This document shows positions 51,965 to 60,799 of a stretch of 64,000 nt of DNA, in pieces. The notes beneath the pieces were generated by a model. It ran no database searches, was not told where the DNA came from, and saw nothing but the letters and a program-made list of their open reading frames with translations. The stretch spans positions 4,712,001 to 4,776,000 of the forward strand of contig NZ_RDTE01000003.1 of assembly GCF_004125265.1 (NCBI RefSeq). The letters run 5' to 3'. The DNA is from Streptomyces lydicus (GTDB lineage: Bacteria > Actinomycetota > Actinomycetes > Streptomycetales > Streptomycetaceae). Every line of letters begins with the position of its first letter. The first letter of the stretch is position 1. The position numbers were made by a program, and so were the translations under genes.

Positions 51965-52687
51965 ATGAACATACGAGTACGCAATGTTCTCCCGTCCGGC
52001 AGAGGCCGGCGGGCAAAGACGGTCGCGGTGGGATCGATGGCGCTCGCGGCGGCGCTGTGCCTGTCCATCACCCCGGCGCAGGCGGACGGCGGCGGCGGTG
52101 GTTGGATAACCGACCCGCCGGACGTGCCCGTTTCCCAGGGCGACGGCATCTGGAGCACCCCCGAGAAGGTCGCGGAGTTCCTCGCCAGCTGTGGTCAGGA
52201 CTGCACCTTCACCCCCACCGCATGGGTCGGTGAGCCGACTGAGGGCACGCCGACGATGCTGGGGGACTATCGCGACAACTGCACCACCGAGAACGCCGAC
52301 TTCAAGCAGGGCGAGGCGGAGACCACCGGCGAATCGACGGTCATCGGCATGTCGGTCGGCGCGAACCCCGTCTCGGTGCTGCCGAAGATCGAGCACACCT
52401 GGTTCAAGCAGAACACGGAGAGCAGCGATACCACGGGCACTCTGAAGCCCGGCGAGATCGGTTGGGTCGACGAGGTGTCGGTCACCCGGAAGGCCAAGGG
52501 CAACTGGCACCTCAACGGCGTCGACCAGTCGAACCCCTTCGCTCCCGTGAACGACCACAACTCCCATGGTCCCCACGACTTCACCGACGTCGAGGGGGAC
52601 ATCACCTACAAGATCATCAGGATCCAGTCCCGCCCGATGACCGACGAAGAGCGCACCAGCCGCTGCGGCAACACAAGCCCCAGCTGA
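51965..52687 (+). CDS. Secreted protein of unknown function
   Basis: 240 residues. A typical signal peptide (MALAAALCLSITPAQAD) precedes a mature domain of about 190 residues with four cysteines (CGQDC, DNCTTE, RCGNT) and several Thr/Asp-rich strands (GESTVIGMSVG, EIGWVDEVSVT). I do not recognise the family. It is monocistronic; the GGTC hairpin at 52840 follows and may terminate it. Confidence 0.8.
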   Translation: MNIRVRNVLPSGRGRRAKTVAVGSMALAAALCLSITPAQADGGGGGWITDPPDVPVSQGDGIWSTPEKVAEFLASCGQDCTFTPTAWVGEPTEGTPTMLGDYRDNCTTENADFKQGEAETTGESTVIGMSVGANPVSVLPKIEHTWFKQNTESSDTTGTLKPGEIGWVDEVSVTRKAKGNWHLNGVDQSNPFAPVNDHNSHGPHDFTDVEGDITYKIIRIQSRPMTDEERTSRCGNTSPS

Positions 52688-52839
52688 CCCAGTTGGCGCG
52701 GAACCCGGCGGCCACCGGCACTCCGTAGACGGCCCCGACTCGGCACCGAGGCCCTGCCACCCCGGCGCGGATCGCGAGCCCGCACCGGCAAACGGGAGCC
52801 CGCACCACCCCCGGCCATCTCCTCGGTCGAGAGCACACC

Positions 52840-52864
52840 AGCCCCAGGTCACTGACCTGGGGCT
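52840..52864. terminator. GGTC-core palindrome, copy C
   Basis: AGCCCCAGGTCA and TGACCTGGGGCT flank a single C, a perfect 12-bp dyad. The 435-bp gap 52688-53122 in which it lies has no gene. No tRNA-like stretch is next to this copy. Confidence 0.7.
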
Positions 52865-53122
52865 GGCGCCGTGGTGCGGACGGCGAGCACGGCGAGCACG
52901 GCTCCGGCAGGAGACGGCCGATGCCGCTTGAGCCGTCCCGGACGTACGTCGGTCAGTTGGAGGACGGACCCCCGGGCCGGCAACCGCGATCAGTAACCGA
53001 CAACGCACATTCCGTCACTCCAATGGGGCGCATCGGATGGCGGTCCCGTCCACCCCATTCCTAGCCTGGGCTGGTGCGCTCGATTCGCAGAGAACGCACG
53101 AACCACTCAGAGAGGTCACAGC

Positions 53123-53452
53123 ATGTCCCGCACCACGCTCCTCGCCCTGGCCGCTGTACCCGCGTTGGCCGTCAGCCTGGCGTCCCCCGCGCTGGCCGAT
53201 GACGAAACCCCGCACGCCCGCGTCGTCACCGCAGAGAGCCCGGTCCGCTCCGTCGGGGCCAACCAGACCGAGACCGTCACTGTCACCTGCCCCAGGGGCA
53301 CCTTTGCCGTCAGCGGGGGCTGGCTCGTGTCCTCCGCCAATATCGACGTGACGGGCAACCGGGCGGTGAGCGACAGACGGTGGTCGATCCGCTTCGAAAA
53401 CGAGGCGAACCAATCCGGCAGAGTGCAGGCTTTCGCCCGTTGCGCGGTCTGA
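53123..53452 (+). CDS. Small secreted protein
   Basis: 109 residues. A signal peptide (LLALAAVPALAVSLASPALAD) precedes a compact 85-residue domain with two cysteines (VTCPRGTFAVSGGW, FARCAV), which suggests one disulfide. ATG 53123 follows GAGAGG. Not a family I can name; the size and pattern resemble small beta-sandwich exoproteins of Streptomyces. Confidence 0.8.
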   Translation: MSRTTLLALAAVPALAVSLASPALADDETPHARVVTAESPVRSVGANQTETVTVTCPRGTFAVSGGWLVSSANIDVTGNRAVSDRRWSIRFENEANQSGRVQAFARCAV

Positions 53453-53651
53453 CGGCGAGCACGCGCCGGGCAGGCGGGGGATCGAGCAGGGTGACTGCCT
53501 GAACGTCGCGACCGCTCTCCCTCCAGTCGTATGAGGGGGAAGTGGTACGGGACGGGTCGGCTGAGGGCAGCGCGGGAAGGCGGGCGTTCCCGAAGGGCCG
53601 CCCGCCTTCCCGCGCTCACTCGTGGGTTGTCCGAGGTGTGGAGACGTGGAG

Positions 53652-55241
53652 CTACGACATGCTCTCCGTCACGGGCCGTTCCTTTGCCACGGGGCCAGGC
53701 CCGTCCGTCGCCCGGCTCTTGCGCCCGGCGAGCATGGCGTAGATCGCCACGGAGAGCACTGCGCAGATCGCGGCGCTGGCCCACAACACCGATTGCCAGG
53801 CCCCGGTGAGTCCCTCGGCGACGAAGCCGAAGAAACGGGAGCGGACTTCACCGGGAAGGGCGACCAGAGACCCTCCCAGGTCACCGGAGTTCACGTTGTT
53901 GGCCAACTCCGTGGCACCGCCCCGGTAGCCGGGGAACCGGTCCAGCCCGTTGTCCAGCCAGTTCCGCACCAGGTTCACCAGAGCCGAGCCGGCCGCCGCG
54001 ATGACCACGGCCTCACTCCCCAGCCGCAGGGTGTTGAGGAAGCCGGCCGCGGTACCGGTGGCCTCAGGCGAGACGACGTCCAGCACTGCGCCGTCGACCA
54101 GACCAAAATTCAACCCGAGGCCGACACCGAGGGTGATCAGCGGACCGGCGAGGGCACCGGCGCCGATGCCGGGCTTCAGTACGACGGCGAGCCACGCCAC
54201 CCCCGCTGTCAGACAGATCAAGCTGGCTGCGAACACAGAGCGGTTGGAACAGCCCCATTTGACCAGCTTGCCGGCCAACAGCGGGGTGATCAGAATCGGC
54301 ACCGTCATGAGCAGCATGGTGGTTCCGGCCGCCTGGCTGCTCTGCCCGTTGGCGACCATCAGGTAGTTCGGGAGCAGGGGCAGCAGGATCACGAAGGCGA
54401 ACGTGACCACGACAGGGATCAGGCACAACGCCATGAACCTTCCGTTGCTCAGCAGCCGCAGGTCGAACATGGGGTGCCGTACCCGCCGCTCCACCAGCAC
54501 GAAGGCCACCATCAAGAGGACCGATCCCGCCAGCATGGCGAGCACGCCCTCGCTGGCCCAGCCCCACTGCGGGCCCTCGACCATGCCGAGCATGAGCAGG
54601 AAGAGGCTGGAGACGAACGTCACGGTTCCCGCCCAATCGACCGATGCCGCCGACTCGCTGCGGGACTCTGCCATGAAGGGCACGGCGATCAGCACCAGCG
54701 CCAGCAGCAGCGCATGGGCGCCGTAGAACGAACGCCAGCCCAGGTTGTCCGCCAGGACCCCCGCAGCCATGGCGCCCAGTGCGAGCCCGGCGCCGGTGGT
54801 GATGCCCACGGCGGCGAACGCCCTGGTACGTGCGGCTCCGTCGAAGGTCGTGGCCAGAATGGAGCTACCGCTCGTCAGCAGGGCGGCGGCGCCGATGCCG
54901 GCCGCGCCACGCATGAGGTCGAGCAGGATGATGTTCGAGGCCAGCGCGCTCACCAGGGACGCGGCTATGAAAAGGACCGCGCCCGCGGTGAACATCCGCC
55001 GACGGCCGATCAGGTCGGCGAGCGAGCCGCAGGCGAGCATGAAGCTCGCGAAGGTGAGGTTGTAGCCGTGCACCACCCACTGCAGTGCGTCCAGCGACGC
55101 GTGCGTGTCGTGGCCGATGTGCGGCAGGGCCACTCCCGATCCGGTCACTGAGGTCGGCAGGATCAATAGGGTCAGCAGCACCGCGCCCAGCGTCATCGCG
55201 GGGCTGGTCCGGCGGGCGCGGCCGGTAGGCAGGGGATCCAC
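53652..55241 (-). CDS. MFS drug transporter (DHA2 family, 14 helices)
   Basis: 529 residues with about 14 hydrophobic helices. Signatures are LADLIGRRRMFTAGAVLF (the GxLaDrxGrkr loop between helices 2 and 3) and ITTGAGLALGAMAAGVLAD in helix 5. This is the EmrB/QacA-type proton-drug antiporter branch. The GTG at 55241 follows AGGAGC. It is last in an operon with an SDR gene and a broken SRPBCC gene, divergent from an XRE regulator, which suggests inducible detoxification. Confidence 0.93.
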   Translation of the reverse strand: MDPLPTGRARRTSPAMTLGAVLLTLLILPTSVTGSGVALPHIGHDTHASLDALQWVVHGYNLTFASFMLACGSLADLIGRRRMFTAGAVLFIAASLVSALASNIILLDLMRGAAGIGAAALLTSGSSILATTFDGAARTRAFAAVGITTGAGLALGAMAAGVLADNLGWRSFYGAHALLLALVLIAVPFMAESRSESAASVDWAGTVTFVSSLFLLMLGMVEGPQWGWASEGVLAMLAGSVLLMVAFVLVERRVRHPMFDLRLLSNGRFMALCLIPVVVTFAFVILLPLLPNYLMVANGQSSQAAGTTMLLMTVPILITPLLAGKLVKWGCSNRSVFAASLICLTAGVAWLAVVLKPGIGAGALAGPLITLGVGLGLNFGLVDGAVLDVVSPEATGTAAGFLNTLRLGSEAVVIAAAGSALVNLVRNWLDNGLDRFPGYRGGATELANNVNSGDLGGSLVALPGEVRSRFFGFVAEGLTGAWQSVLWASAAICAVLSVAIYAMLAGRKSRATDGPGPVAKERPVTESMS

Positions 55242-55268
55242 TTCATGTGCTCCTTGATCGCTCGCGCG

Positions 55269-55747
55269 TCAGCGCAGGGACTGGGCTCGAACCTTCAGGG
55301 CGGCGTTCATCAGGAGGAGCCCTCCTCGATCCGCCGCACCATGCCGCCCGCGAGGGGCATGCTCGGATCGCCGTAGTCCTCGCTCCGGCGCAGCCGCACT
55401 CCTGACTCGCGCTCCCCCAGCAGGAGTTCGTGCCGTGCGCGGAAGACCATGGCGTGCCGGATGGTGCCGGACCACTGCAGGTGGCGGTCCTTTCCGACGA
55501 CGGTGACCGTCGGAGTGTGGACCTCTTCGTGAGCCTTTTCGGGACGCTGCATTCGCAGTCACAGCGTCTGGCCGGCCGCGGCCTTGCCGCGGGCCTCGAG
55601 AATGAAGGGATTCCACTCCCCGTACCGGTCGAAATCGACGATGACGTCCCAGACCTTGTCGGAGGGCGCTTCGATGCCGACGGCCGTTTCGCTGGAACGA
55701 CGCGTGAACCGACTCCTCGTAGGTGAGTTTTCCGGGCGACGGCCCAC
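55269..55747 (-). pseudogene. SRPBCC-family protein broken by a stop and a frameshift
   Basis: The first part reads AVGIEAPSDKVWDVIVDFDR then YGEWNPFILEARGKAAAGQTL and stops at TGA (55559-55561, TCA on the + strand). In the same frame it continues LRMQRPEKAHEEVHTPT on to the RIEEGS stop. A second lesion follows: one base is missing after GGCT, and the true tail MNAALKVRAQSLR lies in another frame, ending at 55269. Restoring CGA for TGA and one T gives a normal 155-residue polyketide-cyclase-like protein. Two independent lesions make sequencing error alone unlikely. Confidence 0.75.
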
Positions 55748-55749
55748 GG

Positions 55750-56523
55750 TCAGGCCGGGACGGAGTTGACGACGCCGCCGTCGACCAGGAGGTCCACGCC
55801 ATTGACGAAGGCCGCATCGTCGGAAGCCAGGAAGGCGACGGTCCGGGCAACGTCCTCGGGGGTGCCCACGCGCTTCTGCACCGACTGCCGGGCGCTGTCC
55901 TCGCGCGCCTCAGCGGTGGGGACGCCCTCCCGGAACATCTCGGTGTCGATGTAGCCGGGGCTGACGGAGTTCACTCGGATGCGGCGGTCGGACAGATCGC
56001 TGGCCAGTGTCTTGGCGAGGTTGGCTGCCGCAGCCTTGGTGGCCGCGTAGAGGGAACCGATGGCCAGGCCGCGGTGGGTGGTCCACGAGGCGTTGATGAC
56101 GATCGAGCTGCCGTCGCGGAGCACCGGGAGCGAACGCTGGATGGTGTAGAAGACGCCCTTGAAGTTCACATCGACGGTGTAGTCGACGTCCTCTTCGGTG
56201 AGCTCCTCGATGCGCTTGAAGACGCCCACGCCTGCGTTGGCGAAGATCACGTTCAGGTGACCGAAACGCTTGCGGACTGCGGACACCAGGCGGTCCACTT
56301 CGGCCGGCTTGGATACGTCGGTGGGTACGGCCAGCACCCGGCCCGCCGTCGTCAGCCGCTCGGCGGCGAGCTTGAGCTTGGCCTCGCTGCGTCCGGTGAT
56401 GACCACCTTCGCTCCTTCGGCGAGGAACTGCTCGGCCGCGGCGTACCCCATGCCGGTGGCGCCGCCGGTGACCAGGACAACCTTGCCGTCGAAACGGCTC
56501 CCGCCCGGCATGTTCTGCGTCAT
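55750..56523 (-). CDS. Short-chain dehydrogenase/reductase
   Basis: 257 residues. The classical SDR motifs are present: VTGGATGMG (cofactor loop), NAG within IFANAGVG, INASW (catalytic Ser region), YAATK (YxxxK catalytic pair) and SPGYIDTEM. The basic residue after the second strand (TGRSEAK) suggests NADP. It overlaps no neighbour but is first in an operon with the broken SRPBCC gene and the MFS exporter. It is divergent from the XRE regulator across 235 bp. Confidence 0.95.
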   Translation of the reverse strand: MTQNMPGGSRFDGKVVLVTGGATGMGYAAAEQFLAEGAKVVITGRSEAKLKLAAERLTTAGRVLAVPTDVSKPAEVDRLVSAVRKRFGHLNVIFANAGVGVFKRIEELTEEDVDYTVDVNFKGVFYTIQRSLPVLRDGSSIVINASWTTHRGLAIGSLYAATKAAAANLAKTLASDLSDRRIRVNSVSPGYIDTEMFREGVPTAEAREDSARQSVQKRVGTPEDVARTVAFLASDDAAFVNGVDLLVDGGVVNSVPA

Positions 56524-56758
56524 CGTGAATCCAGTCGATCGTCGGTGAGCAAGAAATATGGAAAGAGGCCACGGCCGGAAATCCGGCTCGTCCGTTTACC
56601 GCCCAGCGGAGGTGCGGAACGATGCCGGTACCTCCGCCGCCGCCCAACAGCACAGGAGGCCCCGGGGGTTAAGCGCCCCGAAAACAACGGCGGTTGACCA
56701 CGTGACCATCGTGTCCTTTATCGCCGAGACGTGGGTAGAGCCGCTTTATGGTGGTGTC

Positions 56759-57745
56759 ATGACCACCACCTACACCTCCTCAGCCGACCGTGAGGAACGG
56801 CCGCACCCACGGCGAGAAGAGCTCCGTGCCTTCCTGCGCTCGCGTCGCGCCCGGGTCAGACCGGAGGATGTCGGGCTTCCGGGTGGCGGGCTGCGGCGTA
56901 CCCCGGGCTTACGTCGCGAGGAGGTCGCGACACTCGCCGGCATCGGGGTCTCGTGGTACACCTGGCTCGAACAAGGCCGCCGCATCAACGTGTCGGACGC
57001 GATCGTCGAATCAGTCAGCAGGGTGCTCCAGCTCAACCACGCGGAGCGGGCCTACCTCTACCAGCTGGTGGGCCTCAAACCGCCGGAGCAAAAGGCCGCC
57101 GAGAAGGCCGCTCCCATGGCCGAGCTCGGACAGCTCGTCGACGCCTGGTCGCCGTACCCCGTGTATGTGCTCGACCGCTGGTGGAACTACGTCCTCATCA
57201 ACGCCTCGGCACAGGCGGTGTTCGGCCTGACGGGAGATGGCCAGAACTGCCTCGTCTCCTTCTTCACCGACGCCAAGTACCGTTCGTTCTTCACGAATTG
57301 GGACACGCTGGCGCCGACGGTCGTAGCCGATTTTCGCAGTGCCGCCGCCTCGTACCCCGACGACGACCGGTTCACTGCCCTCTCGGATCTGCTCTATGCG
57401 GAGAGCCCCGAGTTCGCCCGACTGTGGGACCAGTACGACGTCCGCTGGGAGTCCAACGGCACCAAGGCAGTCGTGCACCCGGTCCTGGGCGAGATGACCT
57501 TCGACCATGTGGTGATGCACCCGTCCGACCGCCAGGATCTGCGGGTGACGATCCACTTACCGCGCAACGGCTTCGAGGCGCGCCGCAAACTTGAGCGCCT
57601 CCTGGAGAGCAGCGCCCCCAGCCTGGCCGGCTGCTCCGCCCCGGCTTCCCCGGGCCGGCCCCTTACGGCTGAGGCTGAGCCGGCGACGCGACCTCGGCGG
57701 GCACATCCAGGGCACAGTGCAACGGAAAACCCTGCGGACCAGTGA
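56759..57745 (+). CDS. XRE-family regulator with MmyB-like ligand domain
   Basis: 328 residues. An N-terminal helix-turn-helix (RRTPGLRREEVATLAGIGVS, then YTWLEQGRRINVS) is followed by the MLTR/PAS-like domain (YPVYVLDRWWNYVLINASA to LPRNGFEARRKLERL), the architecture of the MmyB-like regulators common in Streptomyces. Such proteins bind fatty acids and usually repress a divergent SDR, which matches the adjacent SDR operon. ATG 56759 follows GGTGGTG. The last codons and stop lie inside the left arm of a strong hairpin. Confidence 0.9.
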   Translation: MTTTYTSSADREERPHPRREELRAFLRSRRARVRPEDVGLPGGGLRRTPGLRREEVATLAGIGVSWYTWLEQGRRINVSDAIVESVSRVLQLNHAERAYLYQLVGLKPPEQKAAEKAAPMAELGQLVDAWSPYPVYVLDRWWNYVLINASAQAVFGLTGDGQNCLVSFFTDAKYRSFFTNWDTLAPTVVADFRSAAASYPDDDRFTALSDLLYAESPEFARLWDQYDVRWESNGTKAVVHPVLGEMTFDHVVMHPSDRQDLRVTIHLPRNGFEARRKLERLLESSAPSLAGCSAPASPGRPLTAEAEPATRPRRAHPGHSATENPADQ

Positions 57746-57784
57746 GAACTACGCTCGGCAGTTCTCACTGGTCCGCAGGGTTTT
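57726..57784. terminator. Perfect 25-bp hairpin overlapping the XRE stop codon
   Basis: Left arm 57726-57750 and right arm 57760-57784 are fully complementary, with a nine-base loop. The stem starts AAAACCC on the left and ends GGGTTTT on the right, so it can terminate in either direction. The XRE stop TGA lies within the left arm, an unusual placement for a terminator. Confidence 0.85.
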
Positions 57785-57858
57785 CGCGGTGAAGCCGCAG
57801 GTCACCGACCGCTCCGCCACACAGGACTTCCTCACCGAGGCGAAGGAAGTCGCCCGCA

Positions 57859-57993
57859 CAGGCCCTCGCGGGCGTGGTCGGCCCGCTCATCGAGGTGCCG
57901 ATGCTGATCGGCCTCGTTTACGTTGCGCTCTACGCCCGGCGCTTCTTCACCGCCCGCACGCCCCTGACCGAGGAAGACCCCGCGCATGTCTGA
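57859..57993 (+). pseudogene. C-terminal remnant of Acr3/ArsB arsenite efflux pump
   Basis: The frame QALAGVVGPLIEVPMLIGL, then VYVALYARRFF, matches the final transmembrane helix of Acr3-type arsenite permeases. The preceding 300 or more residues are gone: the DNA just upstream (57786-57858) is a different coding-like scrap, VTDRSATQDFLTEAKEVA. The tail overlaps the arsC start by eight bases, as in intact acr3-arsC operons. So arsC was left behind when the pump was lost. Confidence 0.75.
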
Positions 57994-58405
57994 CACCGCC
58001 CCGCCCTCCGTGCTGTTCGTCTGCGTCCACAACGCCGGCCGCTCGCAGATGGCCGCCGCGTTCCTCACACACCTTGCGGGCGACCGCGTACAGGTGCGGT
58101 CCGCCGGGTCCGCCCCCGCCGACGCCGTGAACCCGGCCGTCGTGGCAGCGATGGCCGAGGTGGGCATCGACATCTCGGCCGAGGTGCCCAAGGCGCTCAC
58201 CGTCGGGGCCGTACAGGCATCCGACGTCGTGATCACGATGGGCTGCGGCGACACCTGCCCGGTCTTCCCCGGTAAGCGGTACCTCGACTGGCAGTTGCCC
58301 GGCCCCGCCGGGCAGGGTGTCGAGGCCGTGCGCCCCATCCGCGACGAGATCGAGCAGCGGATTCGCGGACTGCTCGACGCGATCGCCCCTGAGGGACAGG
58401 CATGA
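57986..58405 (+). CDS. arsC: Arsenate reductase, LMW phosphatase type
   Basis: 139 residues. The P-loop CVHNAGRS (C-x5-R, C14 to R20 by count) lies near the N-terminus, RSAGSAPAD follows and the C-terminal ITMGCGDTCPVFPG holds the cysteine pair used with thioredoxin or mycothiol in arsenate reductases. It catalyses reduction of arsenate to arsenite. The neighbour acr3 is truncated, so the arsenite product cannot be exported by a local pump unless another pump exists. An ArsR repressor is not visible nearby. Confidence 0.92.
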   Translation: MSDTAPPSVLFVCVHNAGRSQMAAAFLTHLAGDRVQVRSAGSAPADAVNPAVVAAMAEVGIDISAEVPKALTVGAVQASDVVITMGCGDTCPVFPGKRYLDWQLPGPAGQGVEAVRPIRDEIEQRIRGLLDAIAPEGQA

Positions 58406-58767
58406 GCATGCCGCCAGGCCGCCGACGCCGGAGCGTCTGCAACTCACGCCCTACTCGCCACTCAGTAGGGGCTTAGCGGCCGCGCGGACAGGCGCGGTGG
58501 GGGATGTCGGCGACAGGTCCCGCGGACACCGAAGCTCTGGCGACCGCGCTGCGCACCTGGCTCGGCGAACCACACACGTGCATGACGAACGGCCAGAAAG
58601 GTGAACCTGGTCAGTCTGAAGTCAGGAAAGACACCGGGCAACGCATAGGGAAGGTCTGATGGTGTGCGATCCACTCTGACGGTCGGTTCGGCACGGATCT
58701 GCCCTGATGCTGCCGAAAGGCCGTCGAGCCTCTGCACCGGCAAAACATCCGAGGAGCAGGAACGACG
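58406..58767. other. Intergenic region with a short dyad
   Basis: 362 bp with no convincing gene. CCCTAC (58450-58455) and GTAGGG (58466-58471) are spaced ten bases and may be a regulator site. The far end leads to the lipase ribosome site GAGGAG. Confidence 0.45.
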
Positions 58768-60270
58768 ATGGCACTCGACCCGACAATCTCCCAGGTGAAC
58801 ATGACCCTGGCTGCGCTTGCAGCCACCGGGGCCACCCCGCGTCCGTCCGGGGAAACCCTGGAGCAGCAGACCAAACGCATCATCACCGGCATCGACGCGC
58901 AACTGAGCGATCCCAGCCTTGCGACGCAGGACTCGTGGGAGCTGGTGTGGCTGGCCCTGAGCGAGGCCAACGCCAATATGGCCTACCTCGTACGGAGCAC
59001 CAACGGCTCGAACGAGTTCGCCGTGGTCGCTCGCGGAACGGACGCCGATTGGACCGACATCCTCGAAGACCTCGAGGTCGGCACGGTCGCCCCGTTCCCC
59101 GAAAGCGGATCGCCGACGCCCATCTACGTTTCCAAGGGGGCAAAGGACGCGTTCACACGAGTGGTCACCGCCCGCTCGATCGCCTCTCCCTCCCCGAACG
59201 CCACGCTCGCTCAGGCGCTCGGCGTCGCGCTCAAGGCGGCGCCCTCCTCGCCGCAGCCGACCGTCTATCTGACCGGCCACAGCCTGGGCGGTTGCATCGC
59301 CAGCATGCTCGCGCCGTACCTGCAGGCACAGACCTGGCCGAAACAGCCGAAGTTCGCGGTGATGACCTATGCCGCTCCCACCGCCGGCGTGCAGAGCTTC
59401 GTCGACTACTTCGACTCCGTGCCGTGGGTCATCGACGAGCGCCAGAACAACGCCTACGACCTGGTACCGCACGCGTGGGCCGATCTCGACACCACCGCCG
59501 ACTGGTACCCGAGCCCGGGACCGCAGGCGACCGAAGAAGTGAAGCTGCTCATCGGGAAGATCGCCAGGCGCACCAACGGCAACGTCTACGTCCAGCCCGG
59601 CACGCTCTGTCTGATGAACACCGGATACACGAGCCTTGCCGAGAAGCTGGTCAACAAGACCACCCAGGACTTCCTCGGCCAGGTCGCCTACCAGCACGCC
59701 AACTCCACCTACCTGGACCTGGTGGGGGCGCCTGACGTGCCTTCCCCGCCGGTGGTGACCGACCTGAGCCCCACCTTCGGCACAGCAGGCGGCACGGTGA
59801 CCATCAACGGCACGGGTTTCAGTAAGGACAGCATGGTCGACTTCGGCCGCTTCGCCTGCACCGAGCCGCCCACCATCGACCCCTCCGGCCTCAAGATCAC
59901 CGCCAAGGTCCCCAACGGAACAGGCGTCGTCCACGTCCGCGTCACCAACACCCTCGGCACCTCCCCGGCCATCGCGATGTCGCAGTTCGCCTATGGCGGA
60001 CCCGCACCTGTAGTGGTCAGTTCGGTCAGCCCGACCAGCGGGAAGGTCGGCACCCCGGTCACCATCAACGGCGAGGGCTTCGCCCAGGGCGCCACCGTGC
60101 ACTTCAAGGACAAGGCATCCGGCTCGGTCAAGTTCGTCTCCACCGGCCAGGTCATCGCAACCGCGCCCGATCTGTTCGACGTCCAGCAGACGGTGAACAT
60201 CACCGTGACGGTCGGCAAGGCCACCTCTCCCACCAGCCCGGACGACGAGTTCACCTACACCGGGCGGTAG
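58768..60270 (+). CDS. Class 3-like lipase with two IPT/TIG domains
   Basis: 500 residues. The N-terminal lipase domain (about 30-330) has VVARGTDADWTDILEDL (class 3 lipase oxyanion segment), the nucleophile elbow GHSLGG and an HANSTYLDL-type histidine. Two immunoglobulin-like IPT/TIG domains follow (about 330-415 and 415-500; each begins SPTFGTAGGTVTINGTGF or SPTSGKVGTPVTINGEGF). No signal peptide is evident, which is odd for such an enzyme. ATG 58768 follows GAGGAG. Confidence 0.88.
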   Translation: MALDPTISQVNMTLAALAATGATPRPSGETLEQQTKRIITGIDAQLSDPSLATQDSWELVWLALSEANANMAYLVRSTNGSNEFAVVARGTDADWTDILEDLEVGTVAPFPESGSPTPIYVSKGAKDAFTRVVTARSIASPSPNATLAQALGVALKAAPSSPQPTVYLTGHSLGGCIASMLAPYLQAQTWPKQPKFAVMTYAAPTAGVQSFVDYFDSVPWVIDERQNNAYDLVPHAWADLDTTADWYPSPGPQATEEVKLLIGKIARRTNGNVYVQPGTLCLMNTGYTSLAEKLVNKTTQDFLGQVAYQHANSTYLDLVGAPDVPSPPVVTDLSPTFGTAGGTVTINGTGFSKDSMVDFGRFACTEPPTIDPSGLKITAKVPNGTGVVHVRVTNTLGTSPAIAMSQFAYGGPAPVVVSSVSPTSGKVGTPVTINGEGFAQGATVHFKDKASGSVKFVSTGQVIATAPDLFDVQQTVNITVTVGKATSPTSPDDEFTYTGR

Positions 60271-60291
60271 CGTCCGCACGCCCCGTTCCTG

Positions 60292-60435
60292 GGCGGCCCT
60301 GCCTGGCGGTTGCGCGATCTGGGCGTCTTGACCGGCTCGTACGCTCCTCACCCGAAGGCCGGTGGCGGAGCGGACCGTTTCCACCGGGAGGAGGCGTTGG
60401 AGCTGCTTGCTCCGGAGGTGTCGGGGCGAGCGTGA
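60292..60435 (+). pseudogene. Possible coding fragment (small HTH-like tail)
   Basis: The frame GGPAWRLRDLGVLTGSYAP, later RFHREEALELL and ending EVSGRA before TGA, has biased third positions. The RFHREEALELL phrase recalls the end of excisionase-like winged helices. No start is seen, so this is a weak call. Confidence 0.25.
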
Positions 60436-60716
60436 TCACCGTTGTCCAGTTCCCGTTGCGCAGCGGCCCTGGCCGGCAGGGCGGTGGTGCCGTGGCTGGC
60501 GCGTTCGGTCTGATGGGCAACTCCCCTTTCGGGAAGGCGAATTCGCACACACGAGGCAGGTGTGTGGTGCAGGCCACGAAGAATGCGTCGCGCGATCCGA
60601 GATGGGTGCTCGCTCCCGGGGCCGGGCGGGGTGTCAGGCCCCGTCCGCCTGGGGCGCTTTGGCGTCATCGGGCACGCGGAGGGCACGCCCACCCCGGAGA
60701 GGACTGGACAACGAAC

Positions 60717-60743
60717 AAGCCCCAGGTCCCTGACCTGGGGCTT
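60717..60743. terminator. GGTC-core palindrome, copy D
   Basis: AAGCCCCAGGTC and GACCTGGGGCTT flank CCT. It is five bases before the tRNA-like 3'-half on the minus strand, so it reads as that gene's terminator. Confidence 0.75.
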
Positions 60744-60748
60744 CCGTG

Positions 60749-60799
60749 TGGAGCGGGTGACGGGAATCGAACCCGCGCTCTGAGCTTGGGAGTCAACGG
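60749..60799 (-). repeat. tRNA-Gly-like 3'-half, copy D
   Basis: On the minus strand: CCGTTGACTCCCAAGCTC, then GCGCGGGTTCGATTCCCG, then TCACCCGCTCCA. That is an anticodon-loop segment (CTCCCAA, anticodon CCC), variable region, T arm with GTTCGATTCC, acceptor 3' strand and encoded CCA. The 5' half (D arm and acceptor 5' strand) is missing, so it cannot make a tRNA. It is identical to copy E apart from one base. Confidence 0.8.

Noticed and set aside
58462..60384. 640-codon minus-strand frame opposite the TIG-lipase
   Set aside because: Shadow of the lipase; no domain and repeated VGGG-type composition.
60562..60783. Frame giving the phrase ERVTGIEPAL
   Set aside because: This phrase is the translation of the strand opposite a tRNA T arm and is a frequent false gene in Streptomyces annotation. 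The same applies near 63154-63366.
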